A stretch of 64,000 nucleotides of DNA from an uncultured Gilliamella sp. (lineage in GTDB: Bacteria > Pseudomonadota > Gammaproteobacteria > Enterobacterales > Orbaceae): the NCBI GenBank assembly GCA_946481345.1, contig CAMLMY010000001.1:62001-126000 (forward strand), written 5' to 3'. How positions within the stretch are numbered: the stretch's first letter is position 1; each line of letters opens with the position of its first letter. The translations under genes and the position numbers were made by a program. The notes under the pieces were generated by a model, which was not told the DNA's origin, ran no database searches, and saw only the letters and a list, made by a program, of their open reading frames with translations. Positions 43,446 to 57,064 of the stretch are shown piece after piece.

Positions 43446-46400
43446 ATGAAAATTTTAGCTGGTTCTTCTGCTCTATCTGCATTTCGTATTAATAAAATTT
43501 TATCCTCTTGTCGTGAACAATCTATCCCTATAACAAATATTGAAGCCCAATACATTCACTTTATTGATTTAAGTGATGAATTAACTGTTCAACAACAATT
43601 AACCTTAGATAAGTTGTTACAATATGGTCCCAAAAGTGCGCAAATAAATGTCGAAGATAAAACCAGTAAAATACTCTTTTTAGTTACTCCACGCGAAGGT
43701 ACTATTTCGCCATGGTCATCTAAAGCTACTGATATTGCACATAATTGTGGATTATCAAAAATCCATCGAATAGAACGAGGTATTGCTTATTATGTGCAAG
43801 CTAGTTCTCTGTTAACTGATTGTCAAAAAAATACTTTTTTAGGATTGATACATGACCGAATGATGGAGACCGTATTAAACAGTTTTGAGCAAGCAGAACA
43901 ATTATTTAAGGCTGACCAACCCAAACCAGTAACAATTATTGATTTGTTAGGACAAGGTCGTCAAGCATTAGAGGAAGCTAATCTAAAATTAGGTTTGGCT
44001 TTAGCACCAGATGAAATTGACTATTTGGTTGAGAATTTTCAAAAATTAAACCGTAATCCGACTGACATTGAGCTTTATATGTTTGGTCAAGCAAACTCTG
44101 AACATTGTCGTCATAAAATATTTAATGCTGATTGGATTATTGATGGTGTTAAACAACCAAAATCATTATTTAAAATGATCAAAAATACTTTTGAACATAC
44201 GCCTGATTATGTGTCATCCGCTTATAAGGATAATGCCGCTGTTATGGATGGTTCGAAAGTTGGACGATTCTTTGCTGATTATGATAGTCGAAGTTATGAT
44301 TATCATCAGGAATATGCTGATATTTTAATGAAGGTGGAAACCCATAATCACCCAACGGCAATATCACCTTGGCCAGGTGCGGCAACCGGTAGTGGCGGTG
44401 AAATTCGAGATGAAGGAGCGACAGGAAAAGGAGCTAAACCAAAAGCAGGATTAGTTGGTTTTTCTGTTTCGAACTTACGAATTCCAAATTTTGAACAGCC
44501 TTGGGAACAAGATTTTGGTAAACCCGATCGAATTGTTAGTGCGTTTGACATTATGATGGATGGGCCCTTAGGTGGTGCAGCATTTAATAATGAATTTGGT
44601 CGTCCAGCTTTACTTGGTTATTTTCGTACTTATGAAGAGAAAGTAAACAGTTATAACGGCGATGAAGTCAGAGGATACCACAAACCGATTATGTTAGCTG
44701 GTGGTATGGGCAATATTCGTCGTGAACATATTCAAAAAGGTGAATTTCCTATCGGCTCCAAATTAATTGTATTAGGTGGGCCTGCCATGAATATTGGTTT
44801 AGGTGGTGGTGCTGCCTCATCTATGACATCAGGACAATCAGATGCAGATCTTGATTTTGCTTCAGTTCAACGTGATAACCCAGAAATGGAGCGTCGTTGC
44901 CAAGAAGTAATAGATCGTTGTTGGCAACTTGGTGATAAAAACCCAATTTTATTTATTCATGATGTTGGTGCTGGTGGTTTGTCCAATGCGATGCCTGAAC
45001 TAGTTAGTGATGGTGGTTGTGGCGGTCAATTTGAATTGCGCAAAATATTAAGTGACGAACCAGGTATGTCACCGTTAGAAATTTGGTGTAATGAATCACA
45101 AGAGCGCTATGTACTGGCTATTCATCCAGAAAGCTTAGAATTGTTTGATGAACTTTGTAAGCGTGAACGTACACCTTATGCAGTAATTGGTGAAGCTACA
45201 ATTAATAAAGCAGTCGTGTTACATGATGAACATTTTAATAATAATCCAATAGATTTACCGTTAGATGTGCTATTGGGTAAAACGCCAAAAATGTTACGAG
45301 ATGTTAAAACTAGCCAAGCACAAGGTGATCATTTTTCAACATCCGATATCAATTTATATGATGCGGTAAAACGAGTATTACATTTGCCAGTTGTGGCGGA
45401 AAAAACTTTCTTAATTACCATTGGTGATCGTTCGGTAACAGGTATGGTTGCTCGTGATCAGATGGTAGGACCTTGGCAAGTGCCGGTTGCCGATTGCGCA
45501 GTGACAACAGCAAGTTTAGACAGTTATTACGGTGAAGCCATGTCAATGGGAGAACGAGCTCCTGTTGCCCTGCTTAATTTTGCGGCATCAGCTAGATTAG
45601 CGGTTGGTGAAGCAATTACCAATATTGCTGCGACAAATATTGGCGACATAAAACGTATTAAGCTTTCCGCTAACTGGATGGCTGCAGCTGGTCATCCTGG
45701 TGAAGATGCTGGTCTTTATCAAGCCGTTAAAGCCATTGGTGAAGAGTTATGTCCTGCTTTAGGATTAGCCATTCCGGTTGGTAAAGACTCCATGTCAATG
45801 AAAACAACATGGCAACAAGATGGTGAACAAAAAACGGTAACTTCACCGTTATCATTGGTGATTTCCGCATTTGCTCGAGTTGAAGATGTGCGTAAAACAG
45901 TTACCCCACAACTTTGTACAAATGAGGATAATCTATTACTATTTATTGATTTATCTCGAGGTCATCAAGCATTAGGCGCAACAGCATTAGCACAAGTTTA
46001 TCGTCATCTAGGACAAAGAACAGCTGATGTTCATGATGCTAAAGAATTAGCCGCTTTTTATCAGGCTATCCAAAGTTTAGTTGCGCAAAATACCTTACTT
46101 GCTTACCACGACCGTTCTGATGGTGGTTTATTGATAACCTTAGCAGAAATGGCATTTGCAGGACATTGTGGTATAGATATTGATATTAATTCACTTGGTA
46201 GCGATGTTATTGCCTCACTATTTAATGAAGAACTCGGCGCAGTTATTCAAATTCGTAATAGTGATTTAGAAAAAGTCATGACATGCTTTAAGCAGTTTGG
46301 TTTATCTCAAGCGATTCATACATTAGGAATAGCTAAAACAGGACAGCAATTTATTATTCGTAATAATAGCGCTGTGGTGTATAGCGAATCGCGATTGACA

Positions 46401-47348
46401 TTAAGAACATGGTGGGCAGAAACCACTTGGCAGATGCAACGCTTACGTGATAACCCACAATGTGCAGATCAAGAACACCAAGCTAAGCAAAATGATGAAG
46501 ATCCAGGTTTAAGTGTTCATCTTACTTTTGATATTGCGCAAGATATTGCTGCACCTTACATAGTCAAAGGCGTGAAGCCTAAGGTTGCAGTTTTACGTGA
46601 ACAAGGTGTCAATTCACATGTTGAAATGGCAGCAGCATTTGCTCGAGCAGGTTTTGAGTCAATTGATGTTCATATGACGGATTTATTATCAGGTCAAGTG
46701 ACTTTGAATCAATTTAATACTTTAGTTGCTTGTGGCGGTTTTTCTTATGGCGATGTATTAGGGGCCGGTGAAGGTTGGGCTAAGTCTATTTTATTTAATG
46801 AACAGGTTCGTCATGAGTTTGAGCAATTCTTCCAGCGCAATGATACTTTATCGTTAGGTGTTTGTAATGGCTGCCAGATGATGTCGAATTTAAAAGAACT
46901 GATACCTGGTGCTGAGTTATGGCCTCGTTTTGTTCGTAATGTATCGGAACGTTTTGAGGCTCGATTTAGTCTAGTTCAAATTCAGTCTAGCCCTTCATTA
47001 CTTTTTACTGATATGGCTGGATCGCATATGCCGATTGCTGTTTCACATGGTGAAGGTCAAGTTGAAACCTATGATTTAGCGCATTTAACTGATTTAGAAA
47101 ATTCAGGTTTGGTTGCCGCACGTTATATTAACCACTTTGGTCAAGTGACAGAAGTGTATCCTGCTAATCCAAATGGATCGCCAAACGGTATTACTGCGGT
47201 AACATCTAATGATGGGCGTGCAACAATCATGATGCCACATCCTGAACGAGTATTTAGAACCGTAACCAACTCATGGCATCCTGATAATTGGGGAGAAGAT
47301 AGCCCGTGGATGCGAATTTTCCGTAATGCACGTAAACAACTCGGTTAA
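43446..47348 (+). CDS. purL: Phosphoribosylformylglycinamidine synthase
   Basis: 1300 aa single-chain FGAM synthase; C-terminal glutamine amidotransferase [10 protein letters not shown]. Confidence 0.98.
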   Translation: MKILAGSSALSAFRINKILSSCREQSIPITNIEAQYIHFIDLSDELTVQQQLTLDKLLQYGPKSAQINVEDKTSKILFLVTPREGTISPWSSKATDIAHNCGLSKIHRIERGIAYYVQASSLLTDCQKNTFLGLIHDRMMETVLNSFEQAEQLFKADQPKPVTIIDLLGQGRQALEEANLKLGLALAPDEIDYLVENFQKLNRNPTDIELYMFGQANSEHCRHKIFNADWIIDGVKQPKSLFKMIKNTFEHTPDYVSSAYKDNAAVMDGSKVGRFFADYDSRSYDYHQEYADILMKVETHNHPTAISPWPGAATGSGGEIRDEGATGKGAKPKAGLVGFSVSNLRIPNFEQPWEQDFGKPDRIVSAFDIMMDGPLGGAAFNNEFGRPALLGYFRTYEEKVNSYNGDEVRGYHKPIMLAGGMGNIRREHIQKGEFPIGSKLIVLGGPAMNIGLGGGAASSMTSGQSDADLDFASVQRDNPEMERRCQEVIDRCWQLGDKNPILFIHDVGAGGLSNAMPELVSDGGCGGQFELRKILSDEPGMSPLEIWCNESQERYVLAIHPESLELFDELCKRERTPYAVIGEATINKAVVLHDEHFNNNPIDLPLDVLLGKTPKMLRDVKTSQAQGDHFSTSDINLYDAVKRVLHLPVVAEKTFLITIGDRSVTGMVARDQMVGPWQVPVADCAVTTASLDSYYGEAMSMGERAPVALLNFAASARLAVGEAITNIAATNIGDIKRIKLSANWMAAAGHPGEDAGLYQAVKAIGEELCPALGLAIPVGKDSMSMKTTWQQDGEQKTVTSPLSLVISAFARVEDVRKTVTPQLCTNEDNLLLFIDLSRGHQALGATALAQVYRHLGQRTADVHDAKELAAFYQAIQSLVAQNTLLAYHDRSDGGLLITLAEMAFAGHCGIDIDINSLGSDVIASLFNEELGAVIQIRNSDLEKVMTCFKQFGLSQAIHTLGIAKTGQQFIIRNNSAVVYSESRLTLRTWWAETTWQMQRLRDNPQCADQEHQAKQNDEDPGLSVHLTFDIAQDIAAPYIVKGVKPKVAVLREQGVNSHVEMAAAFARAGFESIDVHMTDLLSGQVTLNQFNTLVACGGFSYGDVLGAGEGWAKSILFNEQVRHEFEQFFQRNDTLSLGVCNGCQMMSNLKELIPGAELWPRFVRNVSERFEARFSLVQIQSSPSLLFTDMAGSHMPIAVSHGEGQVETYDLAHLTDLENSGLVAARYINHFGQVTEVYPANPNGSPNGITAVTSNDGRATIMMPHPERVFRTVTNSWHPDNWGEDSPWMRIFRNARKQLG

Positions 47349-47351
47349 AAA

Positions 47352-47380
47352 AAATTCGCCGACCATTGGTCGGCGAATTT
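47352..47380. terminator. Terminator between purL and aroF (convergent)
   Basis: aaattcgccgacc att ggtcggcgaattt, 13-bp stem. Confidence 0.8.
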
Positions 47381-47408
47381 ACTTACTGTTATAGAAAATA
47401 GGCTAAAT

Positions 47409-48488
47409 TTAGATAGTCTGCTTTTGTCGACTAAGTAGTGGTTTAGCTAAATCACTATCCATTCTTCGCAATAATTGCTCAGTCGTTTCAAAGTTAATAC
47501 AAGCATCAGTAACGGATACTCCATATTTGAAATTTTCTTTTGGTTGTTCAGATGATTGATTACCTTCAAATAAATTACTCTCTATCATTACTCCAATAAT
47601 TGAGTTATTGCCTTGCTTAATTTGCTCAATAATCGAGTCTGCAACGATAGGTTGATTGCGGTAATCTTTGTTGGAATTAGCATGACTACAATCTATCATT
47701 AAGTTAGGGACTAATTTAGCCTTATCCATTTGCTGTTCACATAAAGCAACATTTTCAGCATCATAATTAGGTGTTTTTCCGCCTCTTAGAATCACGTGAC
47801 CGTGCGGATTACCTAAAGTTTGTAATACTGTAACTTGCCCTTTTTGATTAATACCAACAAATCGATGCGCCATTGAAGCTGATTTCATTGCATTAATTGC
47901 TACGTCTAAACTTCCATCTGTACCATTTTTGAAACCAACAGGCATTGATAGTCCAGAAGCCATTTCTCGATGGGTTTGTGATTCAGTTGTTCTCGCTCCA
48001 ATAGCTGACCAGCTAATTAAATCACCAATGTATTGCGGTGTGTTTGGATCTAATGCTTCTGTTGCAATTGGTAATCCAATCTTAGTGATATCAAGTAACA
48101 ATTTACGTGCTTTTTTTAAGCCATGTTCAATATCAAACGAGCTATCCATATGCGGGTCATTAATCATACCTTTCCAACCAACAGTAGTTCTTGGTTTTTC
48201 AAAATAAACTCGCATAACAATAAATAAGTTATCTTTCACTTCATCAGAAAGTTTTTTTAGTTTATGTGCATATTCAATAGCTGCATCAGGATCATGAATA
48301 GAACAAGGACCACAAACTATAAGTAATCGGTGATCTCGACGTTCTAAAATATCAACAATGGTTTGTCGGGATGAAGCAATTTGATTTTCTAATTCAGATG
48401 ATAATGGATAAAGTTTTTTTATTTCTTCTGGTGTGATTAACATATGCTCATCTCTGATTCGAACATTATTTAGTGTGTCTTTTAACAT
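47409..48488 (-). CDS. aroF: 3-deoxy-7-phosphoheptulonate synthase, AroF-like; internal ATG 48488 preferred over listed 48515
   Basis: MLKDTLNNVRIRDEHMLITPEEIKKLYPLS resembles AroF N-terminus; aagga RBS upstream of ATG 48488. Confidence 0.88.
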   Translation of the reverse strand: MLKDTLNNVRIRDEHMLITPEEIKKLYPLSSELENQIASSRQTIVDILERRDHRLLIVCGPCSIHDPDAAIEYAHKLKKLSDEVKDNLFIVMRVYFEKPRTTVGWKGMINDPHMDSSFDIEHGLKKARKLLLDITKIGLPIATEALDPNTPQYIGDLISWSAIGARTTESQTHREMASGLSMPVGFKNGTDGSLDVAINAMKSASMAHRFVGINQKGQVTVLQTLGNPHGHVILRGGKTPNYDAENVALCEQQMDKAKLVPNLMIDCSHANSNKDYRNQPIVADSIIEQIKQGNNSIIGVMIESNLFEGNQSSEQPKENFKYGVSVTDACINFETTEQLLRRMDSDLAKPLLSRQKQTI

Positions 48489-48619
48489 TTGGTTTTCCTT
48501 GTTAAAATCATTCATATTTTTATATGTAAAATATTAATTACATAAACAGGCAATATGTAAACACAAAATTACGGAATAGTAAATAAAAAATTAACATATT
48601 GTTAGATTAATTGATGGCA

Positions 48620-48637
48620 TGTAAATTAATGTTTACA
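48620..48637 (-). promoter_or_regulatory. Candidate strong TyrR box upstream of aroF
   Basis: TGTAAA-TTAATG-TTTACA, perfect match to TGTAAAN6TTTACA. Confidence 0.75.
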
Positions 48638-48746
48638 AAAATTCATGATTAAACTTGCATGAATGTAAATAAATATATACGGATGCTGTGAGAGAATTGT
48701 ATGCATCCGTATATTGAATATGGCAGGTTATGTAAAAAAGAAGAAT

Positions 48747-49826
48747 TTAAATAGATGAGATTGCTTCTAATATCAATTGTTTATCTACAACATCAATGAC
48801 TTCAACTGCACCTATTTTAGTTGGTAAGACCAATCTAATTTGTCCTGACAGAACTTTTTTATCTCGTAGCATATGTGGAATATAGGATTCAATTGTCATT
48901 TGTTCCGGTCTTTTAACTGGTAGTTTAGCTTTAATTAATAAATTTTTTATTCGTTGAATATCTTTATCTGTTAACTTACCAAGTAATTTAGCTGTTTGTG
49001 CCGCCATTAACATACCAACACTAACTGCTTCACCATGTAACCAATTACCATAACCAAGTTCCGCTTCAATAGCATGACCATAAGTATGACCAAGATTCAA
49101 AATAGCACGCATGTCTTGTTCTGTTTCATCGGCAGCAACGACTTGTGCTTTTAGTTTACAGCAGTGATAAATACAATAACTCAAGGCATCTACGTCTAAA
49201 TTAAGTAGATCATCGATATGTGTTTCTAACCAGTTAAAAAACTCAGAATCCATAATGATGCCATATTTAATTACTTCGGCCAAACCAGCTGAAAGCTCTC
49301 GTGGTGGCAGAGTTTTAAGACAATTAATATCAATGACAACAGCTTGTGGTTGATAAAATGCACCAATCATATTTTTACCAAGAGGATGATTAATAGCTGT
49401 TTTTCCTCCAACGGATGAATCTACTTGTGATAATAATGTTGTTGGTACTTGTATAAATTTAATTCCTCGTTGATAAGCTGAAGCAGCAAAACCAGCGACA
49501 TCACCAATAACACCTCCACCTAACGCTATAAGGATGCTATTTCTAGTATGATTGTTGGCAAGTAGAGCGGTTAGAATTTGATTCCATGTTTCCATGGTTT
49601 TATATTGTTCACCATCAGGGACTATAACAAAATCTGTTTTTATCCCATGAGCTTCAAACATATCTATCAAATGCTGTAGATAAAGCGGAGCAATTGTGTC
49701 ATTTGTGGCAATAAGTACTCGCTGGCCGCTGTGTAGTTTGAAATGTTCGAATTGACTAAGTAAGTTTTCGCCAATAGTAATAGGGTAACTGCGATTTTCT
49801 AATGCTACATTTAGGATCTTTTGCAT
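48747..49826 (-). CDS. aroB: 3-dehydroquinate synthase
   Basis: [50 protein letters not shown]. Confidence 0.98.
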   Translation of the reverse strand: MQKILNVALENRSYPITIGENLLSQFEHFKLHSGQRVLIATNDTIAPLYLQHLIDMFEAHGIKTDFVIVPDGEQYKTMETWNQILTALLANNHTRNSILIALGGGVIGDVAGFAASAYQRGIKFIQVPTTLLSQVDSSVGGKTAINHPLGKNMIGAFYQPQAVVIDINCLKTLPPRELSAGLAEVIKYGIIMDSEFFNWLETHIDDLLNLDVDALSYCIYHCCKLKAQVVAADETEQDMRAILNLGHTYGHAIEAELGYGNWLHGEAVSVGMLMAAQTAKLLGKLTDKDIQRIKNLLIKAKLPVKRPEQMTIESYIPHMLRDKKVLSGQIRLVLPTKIGAVEVIDVVDKQLILEAISSI

Positions 49827-49945
49827 AATTATTTCCCAACAAGTTTATGCCAATTTAATATTGCATGTTAACGATAAAAAAGTGGCAGCGCAACTTAGAA
49901 TCATTTAAACTTACTGCCAATTTTTATCTGTAATGTTGAATTTAT

Positions 49946-51547
49946 ATGTCCTTATCTTTCGTATTAGCACAAAAAAATTGGCGTGTAGGTGATATTGAAG
50001 GTAATACTCAGCAAATCATTGAATTGATGCAACGCCATTCATCTCATGATCTTATTATTTTCTCTGAACTTGCAATTTGTGGTTATCCTCCAGAAGATCT
50101 AATTTATCGTGATGACTTTAAAAATCGTTGCCAACAAGCGCTATCGGCCATCAAACAAGCTAGTCGACAATGTGGAGTAATTGTTGGTCATCCTCATTGG
50201 CAAGATGGTTTGGTTTATAACTCATTGTCACTATTTTTCGATGGACAACAATTAGCGTGTTATCACAAACAGCAATTACCTAATTATGATGTATTTGATG
50301 AAAAACGCTATTTTGCTGCTGGTGAGCAAACTTGTGTGGTTGATTTTAAAGGTAAAAAAGTTGGCTTATTAATCTGTGAAGATCTTTGGCAATGTGAACC
50401 GATTGATCGAATTGCAGCAAATAGTGCCGACTTGGTTATTTCGATTAATGCTTCACCGTATGCTTATGAAAAACCGCAGTATCGTCAAGAACTTATTAAA
50501 CAACATGCAGTAAGAACCGGATTACCAATTGTGTATGTGAATCAAATTGGTGGTCAAGATGAGCTTGTTTTTGATGGTAGTTCATTTGTCTGTAACGAAA
50601 AGGGTGATATCGTCCATCGATTAAATTCGTTTGAAGAGCAAATTTCTATTTTTCTGCTCAATGATAATTATAAACCAATACCTAGCCTTAAAGACGATCC
50701 ATTAGCGGCTGTTTATGATGCGTTAGTACTTGCAACGCGTGATTATATTACTAAAAATGGTTTCCAAGGTGCGGTATTAGGGTTATCAGGTGGTATTGAT
50801 TCAGCGTTAACTTTAGCTATTGCGGTTGATGCGTTGGGTAAAGATAAAGTACAGGCTGTTATGATGCCATTTCGTTATACGGCTGATATTAGTATCGCTG
50901 ATGCAAAGGAAGAGGCGGAAATATTGGGGGTTGAATTTGATATTATTTCAATTGAACCGATGTTTGATGCCTTTATGACCTCTTTAACACCGATGTTTTT
51001 AGGTACAGCAAAAGATACTACCGAAGAAAACTTACAAGCACGTTGTCGGGGTGTTATTTTAATGGCTTTGTCAAATAAACGTCGTAGGCTCGTATTAACA
51101 ACAGGTAATAAAAGTGAAATGTCTGTCGGATATGCAACACTTTATGGTGATATGGCTGGTGGTTTTGATGTACTTAAAGATGTACCTAAAACTATGGTAT
51201 TTGCATTGTCTAAATATCGAAATAGTCGCTCTTATGTTATTCCAGAACGTGTGATTACTCGCCCGCCATCAGCTGAGCTTGCTCCAGATCAAAAAGATGA
51301 AGACAGCTTACCACCTTATGATATTTTAGATGGAATATTAAAGGGTTATGTTGAACAGGATTTTTCGATTGAACAACTAGTTGCACAAGGTTATGATGAA
51401 GAGACAATAAGACGTGTTATTAGATTAGTTGATATTAATGAATATAAAAGACGACAATCAGCAGTAGGTCCAAAAATTACTGCTCGTAACTTTGGTAAAG
51501 GCAGACGCTATCCAATTACTTCTGCTTTTGGATTTAAGAATTGGTAA
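49946..51547 (+). CDS. nadE: Glutamine-dependent NAD+ synthetase
   Basis: 533 aa; nitrilase-type glutaminase domain plus GLSGGIDSALTLAIA. Confidence 0.96.
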   Translation: MSLSFVLAQKNWRVGDIEGNTQQIIELMQRHSSHDLIIFSELAICGYPPEDLIYRDDFKNRCQQALSAIKQASRQCGVIVGHPHWQDGLVYNSLSLFFDGQQLACYHKQQLPNYDVFDEKRYFAAGEQTCVVDFKGKKVGLLICEDLWQCEPIDRIAANSADLVISINASPYAYEKPQYRQELIKQHAVRTGLPIVYVNQIGGQDELVFDGSSFVCNEKGDIVHRLNSFEEQISIFLLNDNYKPIPSLKDDPLAAVYDALVLATRDYITKNGFQGAVLGLSGGIDSALTLAIAVDALGKDKVQAVMMPFRYTADISIADAKEEAEILGVEFDIISIEPMFDAFMTSLTPMFLGTAKDTTEENLQARCRGVILMALSNKRRRLVLTTGNKSEMSVGYATLYGDMAGGFDVLKDVPKTMVFALSKYRNSRSYVIPERVITRPPSAELAPDQKDEDSLPPYDILDGILKGYVEQDFSIEQLVAQGYDEETIRRVIRLVDINEYKRRQSAVGPKITARNFGKGRRYPITSAFGFKNW

Positions 51548-51564
51548 TCTCGAATTAAGGGTAA

Positions 51565-52543
<979 letters not shown>

Positions 52544-52880
52544 GTTGATTCATCTTGACAAAAATATCTACCATTAAATTAACTATTATTGATTGTATAA
52601 TTATTACAACATAATAACAATGTAAAAACAGCTTTTCTTTTTTAAAGAAATATTAAGAGATGCTGCAAATTTAAACGATTAAAAAAGTCATAATTTTTTA
52701 GAACAAAAAAATATAATTAATCAAGTATAAATATTATTAATGTTCATTTATGGAAGACAGATCCCATATTTATCAATTTATATCAAATAATCATTTAAAT
52801 ATCAAAGAAATTGCTATAGTTTAACATAAAAACACTCCCACTAAAATTACTTAAACGAGTAAGTTAAAAAGGAACTTATT

Positions 52881-53498
52881 ATGCGTAGAAAATTAGCGGA
52901 AAAAATAAAACAAGAGTTTTCTGGTTTTAAAGACGTTTCGATAAGATCGTTTTTTGGCGGATTTAGTCTTAATAGTGAGTCAACTATGTTTGGGTGGGTT
53001 GATCAAAAAAATTTTTATTTAAGAGCTCATCCTAATTATCGATCTCTTTTTATTGATCTAGGGATGAAGCCTCTTAATTTAGTTTTTGATGGTTCAAATA
53101 AATTACTTGATTATTATAAAGTTGGTGACGATCTGTTGACAGATCGTAAGAAGTTACATGATATTGTGAAAATAGTTATTGAGTATGCTAAACAAGATCA
53201 AAACGAAAAATTAGCAAAAACACAAAATCGTTTAAAAGCGTTACCGAATATGACGGTATCCTTAGAAAAACTAATGATAAGTGTTGATATTACTGATATT
53301 CAGAGCTTTAAAAGAATAGGTTATTTGGAAACTTATTACCGAATTAAGCATAAGAATCCGAAACTTTCGCTTAATATTTTATTTGGGTTATATGGCGCAT
53401 TATCTGGCCAACATATGGCATTATTATCTCAAGAATTAAAAAAAGAAATAAAATTAGCTTATCAGGAGTTTTTGCAAACTAAGCAACATATTGATTAG
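52881..53498 (+). CDS. tfoX: TfoX/Sxy-family competence regulator
   Basis: N-terminal FKDVSIRSFFGGFSLNSESTMFGWV and C-terminal LKALPNMTVSLEKLMISVDITDIQSFKRIG match two-domain Sxy layout. Confidence 0.87.
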   Translation: MRRKLAEKIKQEFSGFKDVSIRSFFGGFSLNSESTMFGWVDQKNFYLRAHPNYRSLFIDLGMKPLNLVFDGSNKLLDYYKVGDDLLTDRKKLHDIVKIVIEYAKQDQNEKLAKTQNRLKALPNMTVSLEKLMISVDITDIQSFKRIGYLETYYRIKHKNPKLSLNILFGLYGALSGQHMALLSQELKKEIKLAYQEFLQTKQHID

Positions 53499-53596
53499 TT
53501 GTCTGTTTATCTTATAAGTTCAATACCATCATTAAAGTTATTAACTTAATGATGGTAATGAATTAACTCTTATTTAAGCAGATAGCAGCTACCTTG

Positions 53597-54823
53597 TTAT
53601 GATGGCTTTCTACGAGTTGTTCTTTTGAAAGGTCGTGGTGTCGGTAGATCTGTAAGTAATGCTTGAGGATCATATTGACTAACCGGAATAGCATGATCAA
53701 TTGCTTTTTCAATAGCTGGTAGGTTTTGAGAGTAACGCTCACAAGCTAATGAAATTGAATAACCTGCAGCTCCAGCACGGCCAGTACGACCAATTCGATG
53801 TCGATAATCATCACAATCATCAGGCAGATCATAATTAAAAACGTGAGTTACATTTGGAATATGTAAACCTCGTGCAGCAACATCCGTTGCAACTAATATA
53901 TCAAGATCACCTTGAGTGAATTTATCAAGAATAGATAAACGTTTTTTTTGTGCTATATCACCCGTCAATAAGCCGACACGATGACCGTCAGCCACTAAAT
54001 GGCGCCAAATTTTCTCACAAGCAACTTTAGTATTTGCAAATACAATACAGCGATCTGGCCATTCTTCTTCAATTAAAGTTTGTAGTAAAGCTAATTTATC
54101 CTCATTTGATGGGAAAAATAGTTCTTCTTTAATTCTATGACCAATTTTTTGTTCAGGTTCAACTTCAATATATTGTGGTTCATTCATATATTCAAAAGCA
54201 AGCTCACGAACATTATGAGTTAAAGTTGCAGAAAATAACATAGTGAGGCGTTTTTTAGGCGATGTCATATGTTTAAATATCCAACGAATATCACGGATAA
54301 AACCTAAATCAAACATACGATCTGCTTCATCAAGAACGGCAACCTGAATTGCCTCTAAGTTAATATAATCTTGTTTTGCATAATCAATTAGTCGACCAGT
54401 GGTAGCAATTAATATATCAACACCAGCAGACAACATTTTTAATTGTTTATCATAACCATCACCTCCATAAGCTAAACCTAATTTGAGGCCAGTTTGTTCT
54501 GAAAGCGTTTGTGCATCATGATAAATTTGTACCACTAATTCACGTGTTGGTGCAATAATGATAGCTCGTGGCTGATTCGGCTTATGATCGGCTAATGGAT
54601 CATTATTCAATAAATGATTAAATGTTGAAGCCAAAAACGCAATCGTTTTACCCGTACCAGTTTGTCCTTGTCCTGCAATGTCAATTCCTTTTGAGGTTAA
54701 TGGTAATGTTTGTTCTTGAATTGGGGTACAGTAAACGAAACCTTTTTTCTCCAATGCTTTTATAACTAATGGATGCAGGGGAAATTGATTGAAAGTTGTT
54801 TTTGTAAGATATGATTGAATCAT
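53597..54823 (-). CDS. rhlB: ATP-dependent RNA helicase RhlB
   Basis: DEAD-box [54 protein letters not shown]. Confidence 0.95.
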   Translation of the reverse strand: MIQSYLTKTTFNQFPLHPLVIKALEKKGFVYCTPIQEQTLPLTSKGIDIAGQGQTGTGKTIAFLASTFNHLLNNDPLADHKPNQPRAIIIAPTRELVVQIYHDAQTLSEQTGLKLGLAYGGDGYDKQLKMLSAGVDILIATTGRLIDYAKQDYINLEAIQVAVLDEADRMFDLGFIRDIRWIFKHMTSPKKRLTMLFSATLTHNVRELAFEYMNEPQYIEVEPEQKIGHRIKEELFFPSNEDKLALLQTLIEEEWPDRCIVFANTKVACEKIWRHLVADGHRVGLLTGDIAQKKRLSILDKFTQGDLDILVATDVAARGLHIPNVTHVFNYDLPDDCDDYRHRIGRTGRAGAAGYSISLACERYSQNLPAIEKAIDHAIPVSQYDPQALLTDLPTPRPFKRTTRRKPS

Positions 54824-54976
54824 TATTGTTTAAAGTATAATTATCAGAATTCGGCAATTGTAACATACTAAATATAACAACTTCACTAATAATTATATCC
54901 TATTATAATAATTACTAGCAGTAGATATGAAAATATCCTAATATAATTTCAGATAAATTCCTTAGGAGATAATTAA

Positions 54977-55303
54977 ATGAGTCATAGCATTGTTTCACTT
55001 TCTGAAGCTACATTTGATAATACAATTAACGAATCAACAAAACCTGTATTAGTTGATTTTTGGGCTGAATGGTGTGGACCTTGTAAAATGGTTGCCCCTA
55101 TTTTAGAGGAAATCGCTCAAGAGTATGGTGATAAAATTATTATTGCTAAATTAAACGTAGAACAAAATCCAAATATAGCGCCAAAATTTGGTATTCGTGG
55201 TATTCCAACATTATTAATTTTTAAAAATGGTGAAGTAGTAGCTACTCAAGTGGGTGCATTATCAAAAGCACAACTTAAAGCATTTATCGATCCACAACTT
55301 TAA
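54977..55303 (+). CDS. trxA: Thioredoxin 1
   Basis: [22 protein letters not shown]. Confidence 0.98.
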   Translation: MSHSIVSLSEATFDNTINESTKPVLVDFWAEWCGPCKMVAPILEEIAQEYGDKIIIAKLNVEQNPNIAPKFGIRGIPTLLIFKNGEVVATQVGALSKAQLKAFIDPQL

Positions 55304-55628
55304 TTTGTTCAATAAATATAAATAATAAGCGTTTATAATGGCGCTTATTATTTTTATTTCCATAAAATATAATTAAAAATATAGACAGCCTTATAATTTT
55401 AGTGTAAATTGCTAAAATTCTTACAGAAACCCCTTTCAGCAATCCATTGTTTTTCTTGATAAAGTGGTGAAATTCAATATCCAATCGCGTAATTATCATC
55501 AAAAGCTAAGTAATAATTAATTTTATACATTGCTAGAAAGAGAAATTTTTAGAAGTAAATGAAAGAAATATACAACAAAAGCAGTAATTGCAAACATATC
55601 AATTTTATCCTCAAGAATTTTTAAAACT

Positions 55629-56891
55629 ATGAATTTAACTGAATTAAAAAACACATCTGTTGCCGAGCTTGTAGCGCTTGGTGAGAAAAAAATGGGACTT
55701 GAAAATCTTGCCCGTCTTAGAAAACAAGATATTATCTTTGCAATCTTAAAACAGCATGCTAAAAGTGGTGAAGATATTTTTGGCGACGGTGTTCTAGAGA
55801 TTTTGCAAGATGGTTTTGGCTTTTTGCGTTCTGCTGATAGTTCTTATTTAGCAGGGCCTGATGATATATATGTTTCACCAAGTCAAATTAGGCGCTTTAA
55901 TTTAAGAACTGGCGATACTATAGCCGGTAAAATTAGACCGCCAAAAGAAGGCGAGCGTTATTTTGCTTTATTAAAAGTAAATGAAGTTAACCACGATAAA
56001 CCTGAAGATGCTCGCAATAAGATCCTTTTTGAAAACTTAACTCCTCTACATCCAAATTCTCGCTTACGTATGGAACGTGGCAATGGCTCAACCGAAGATA
56101 TTACTGCAAGAGTACTTGATTTAGCCTCTCCAATCGGTAAAGGTCAACGTGGTTTGATTGTTGCGCCTCCTAAAGCGGGTAAAACCATGTTACTACAAAA
56201 CATTGCTCAAAGTTTAGCGGTTAATCACCCTGAGTGTGAATTAGTCGTATTGATGATCGATGAGCGACCAGAAGAAGTGACTGAAATGCAACGCCTAGTT
56301 AAAGGTGAGGTCGTGGCTTCAACGTTTGATGAACCAGCGGCAAGACATGTTCAAGTTGCCGAAATGGTAATAGAACGTGCAAAACGTTTGGTTGAGCACA
56401 AAAAAGATGTCATTATTTTATTAGACTCAATTACTCGTTTAGCTCGTGCATACAATACTGTTATTCCATCATCAGGCAAAGTATTAACTGGTGGTGTTGA
56501 TGCTAATGCCTTACATCGTCCTAAGCGCTTTTTCGGTGCTGCACGTAATGTGGAAGAAGGTGGTAGTTTAACCATTATAGCGACGGCTCTAATTGATACA
56601 GGTTCTAAAATGGATGAAGTTATTTACGAAGAATTTAAAGGTACTGGTAATATGGAAGTACATTTATCGCGTAAAATTGCTGAACGCCGTGTATTTCCTG
56701 CTATTGACTTTAATCGCTCAGGTACTCGTAAAGAAGATTTAATGACTTCTCCAGACGAATTACAGAAAATGTGGATTTTACGTAAAATTCTCAATCCAAT
56801 GGGCGAAATTGACGCAATGGAGTTCTTAATCGATAAACTTGCCATGACTAAAACCAATGACGAGTTTTTTGAAATGATGAAACGCTCATAA
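55629..56891 (+). CDS. rho: Transcription termination factor Rho
   Basis: [51 protein letters not shown]. Confidence 0.99.
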   Translation: MNLTELKNTSVAELVALGEKKMGLENLARLRKQDIIFAILKQHAKSGEDIFGDGVLEILQDGFGFLRSADSSYLAGPDDIYVSPSQIRRFNLRTGDTIAGKIRPPKEGERYFALLKVNEVNHDKPEDARNKILFENLTPLHPNSRLRMERGNGSTEDITARVLDLASPIGKGQRGLIVAPPKAGKTMLLQNIAQSLAVNHPECELVVLMIDERPEEVTEMQRLVKGEVVASTFDEPAARHVQVAEMVIERAKRLVEHKKDVIILLDSITRLARAYNTVIPSSGKVLTGGVDANALHRPKRFFGAARNVEEGGSLTIIATALIDTGSKMDEVIYEEFKGTGNMEVHLSRKIAERRVFPAIDFNRSGTRKEDLMTSPDELQKMWILRKILNPMGEIDAMEFLIDKLAMTKTNDEFFEMMKRS

Positions 56892-56926
56892 TTTGCTTTG
56901 TTTAAAGTAATTTAATTAAAGTTATG

Positions 56927-56963
56927 AAAAAAAGCCGTATTAAGTATTGATACGGCTTTTTTT
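56927..56963. terminator. Rho-independent terminator downstream of rho
   Basis: aaaaaaagccgtat taagtattg atacggcttttttt. Confidence 0.88.
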
Positions 56964-57064
56964 ATGGCAGAATGTAATCTAATTATGACTAAATAATTGT
57001 GTTAACGTAGTAATATCAAACCTTATAAGGTTATAAAGATTAAATCAAGTAAAGGAGCCAAATT

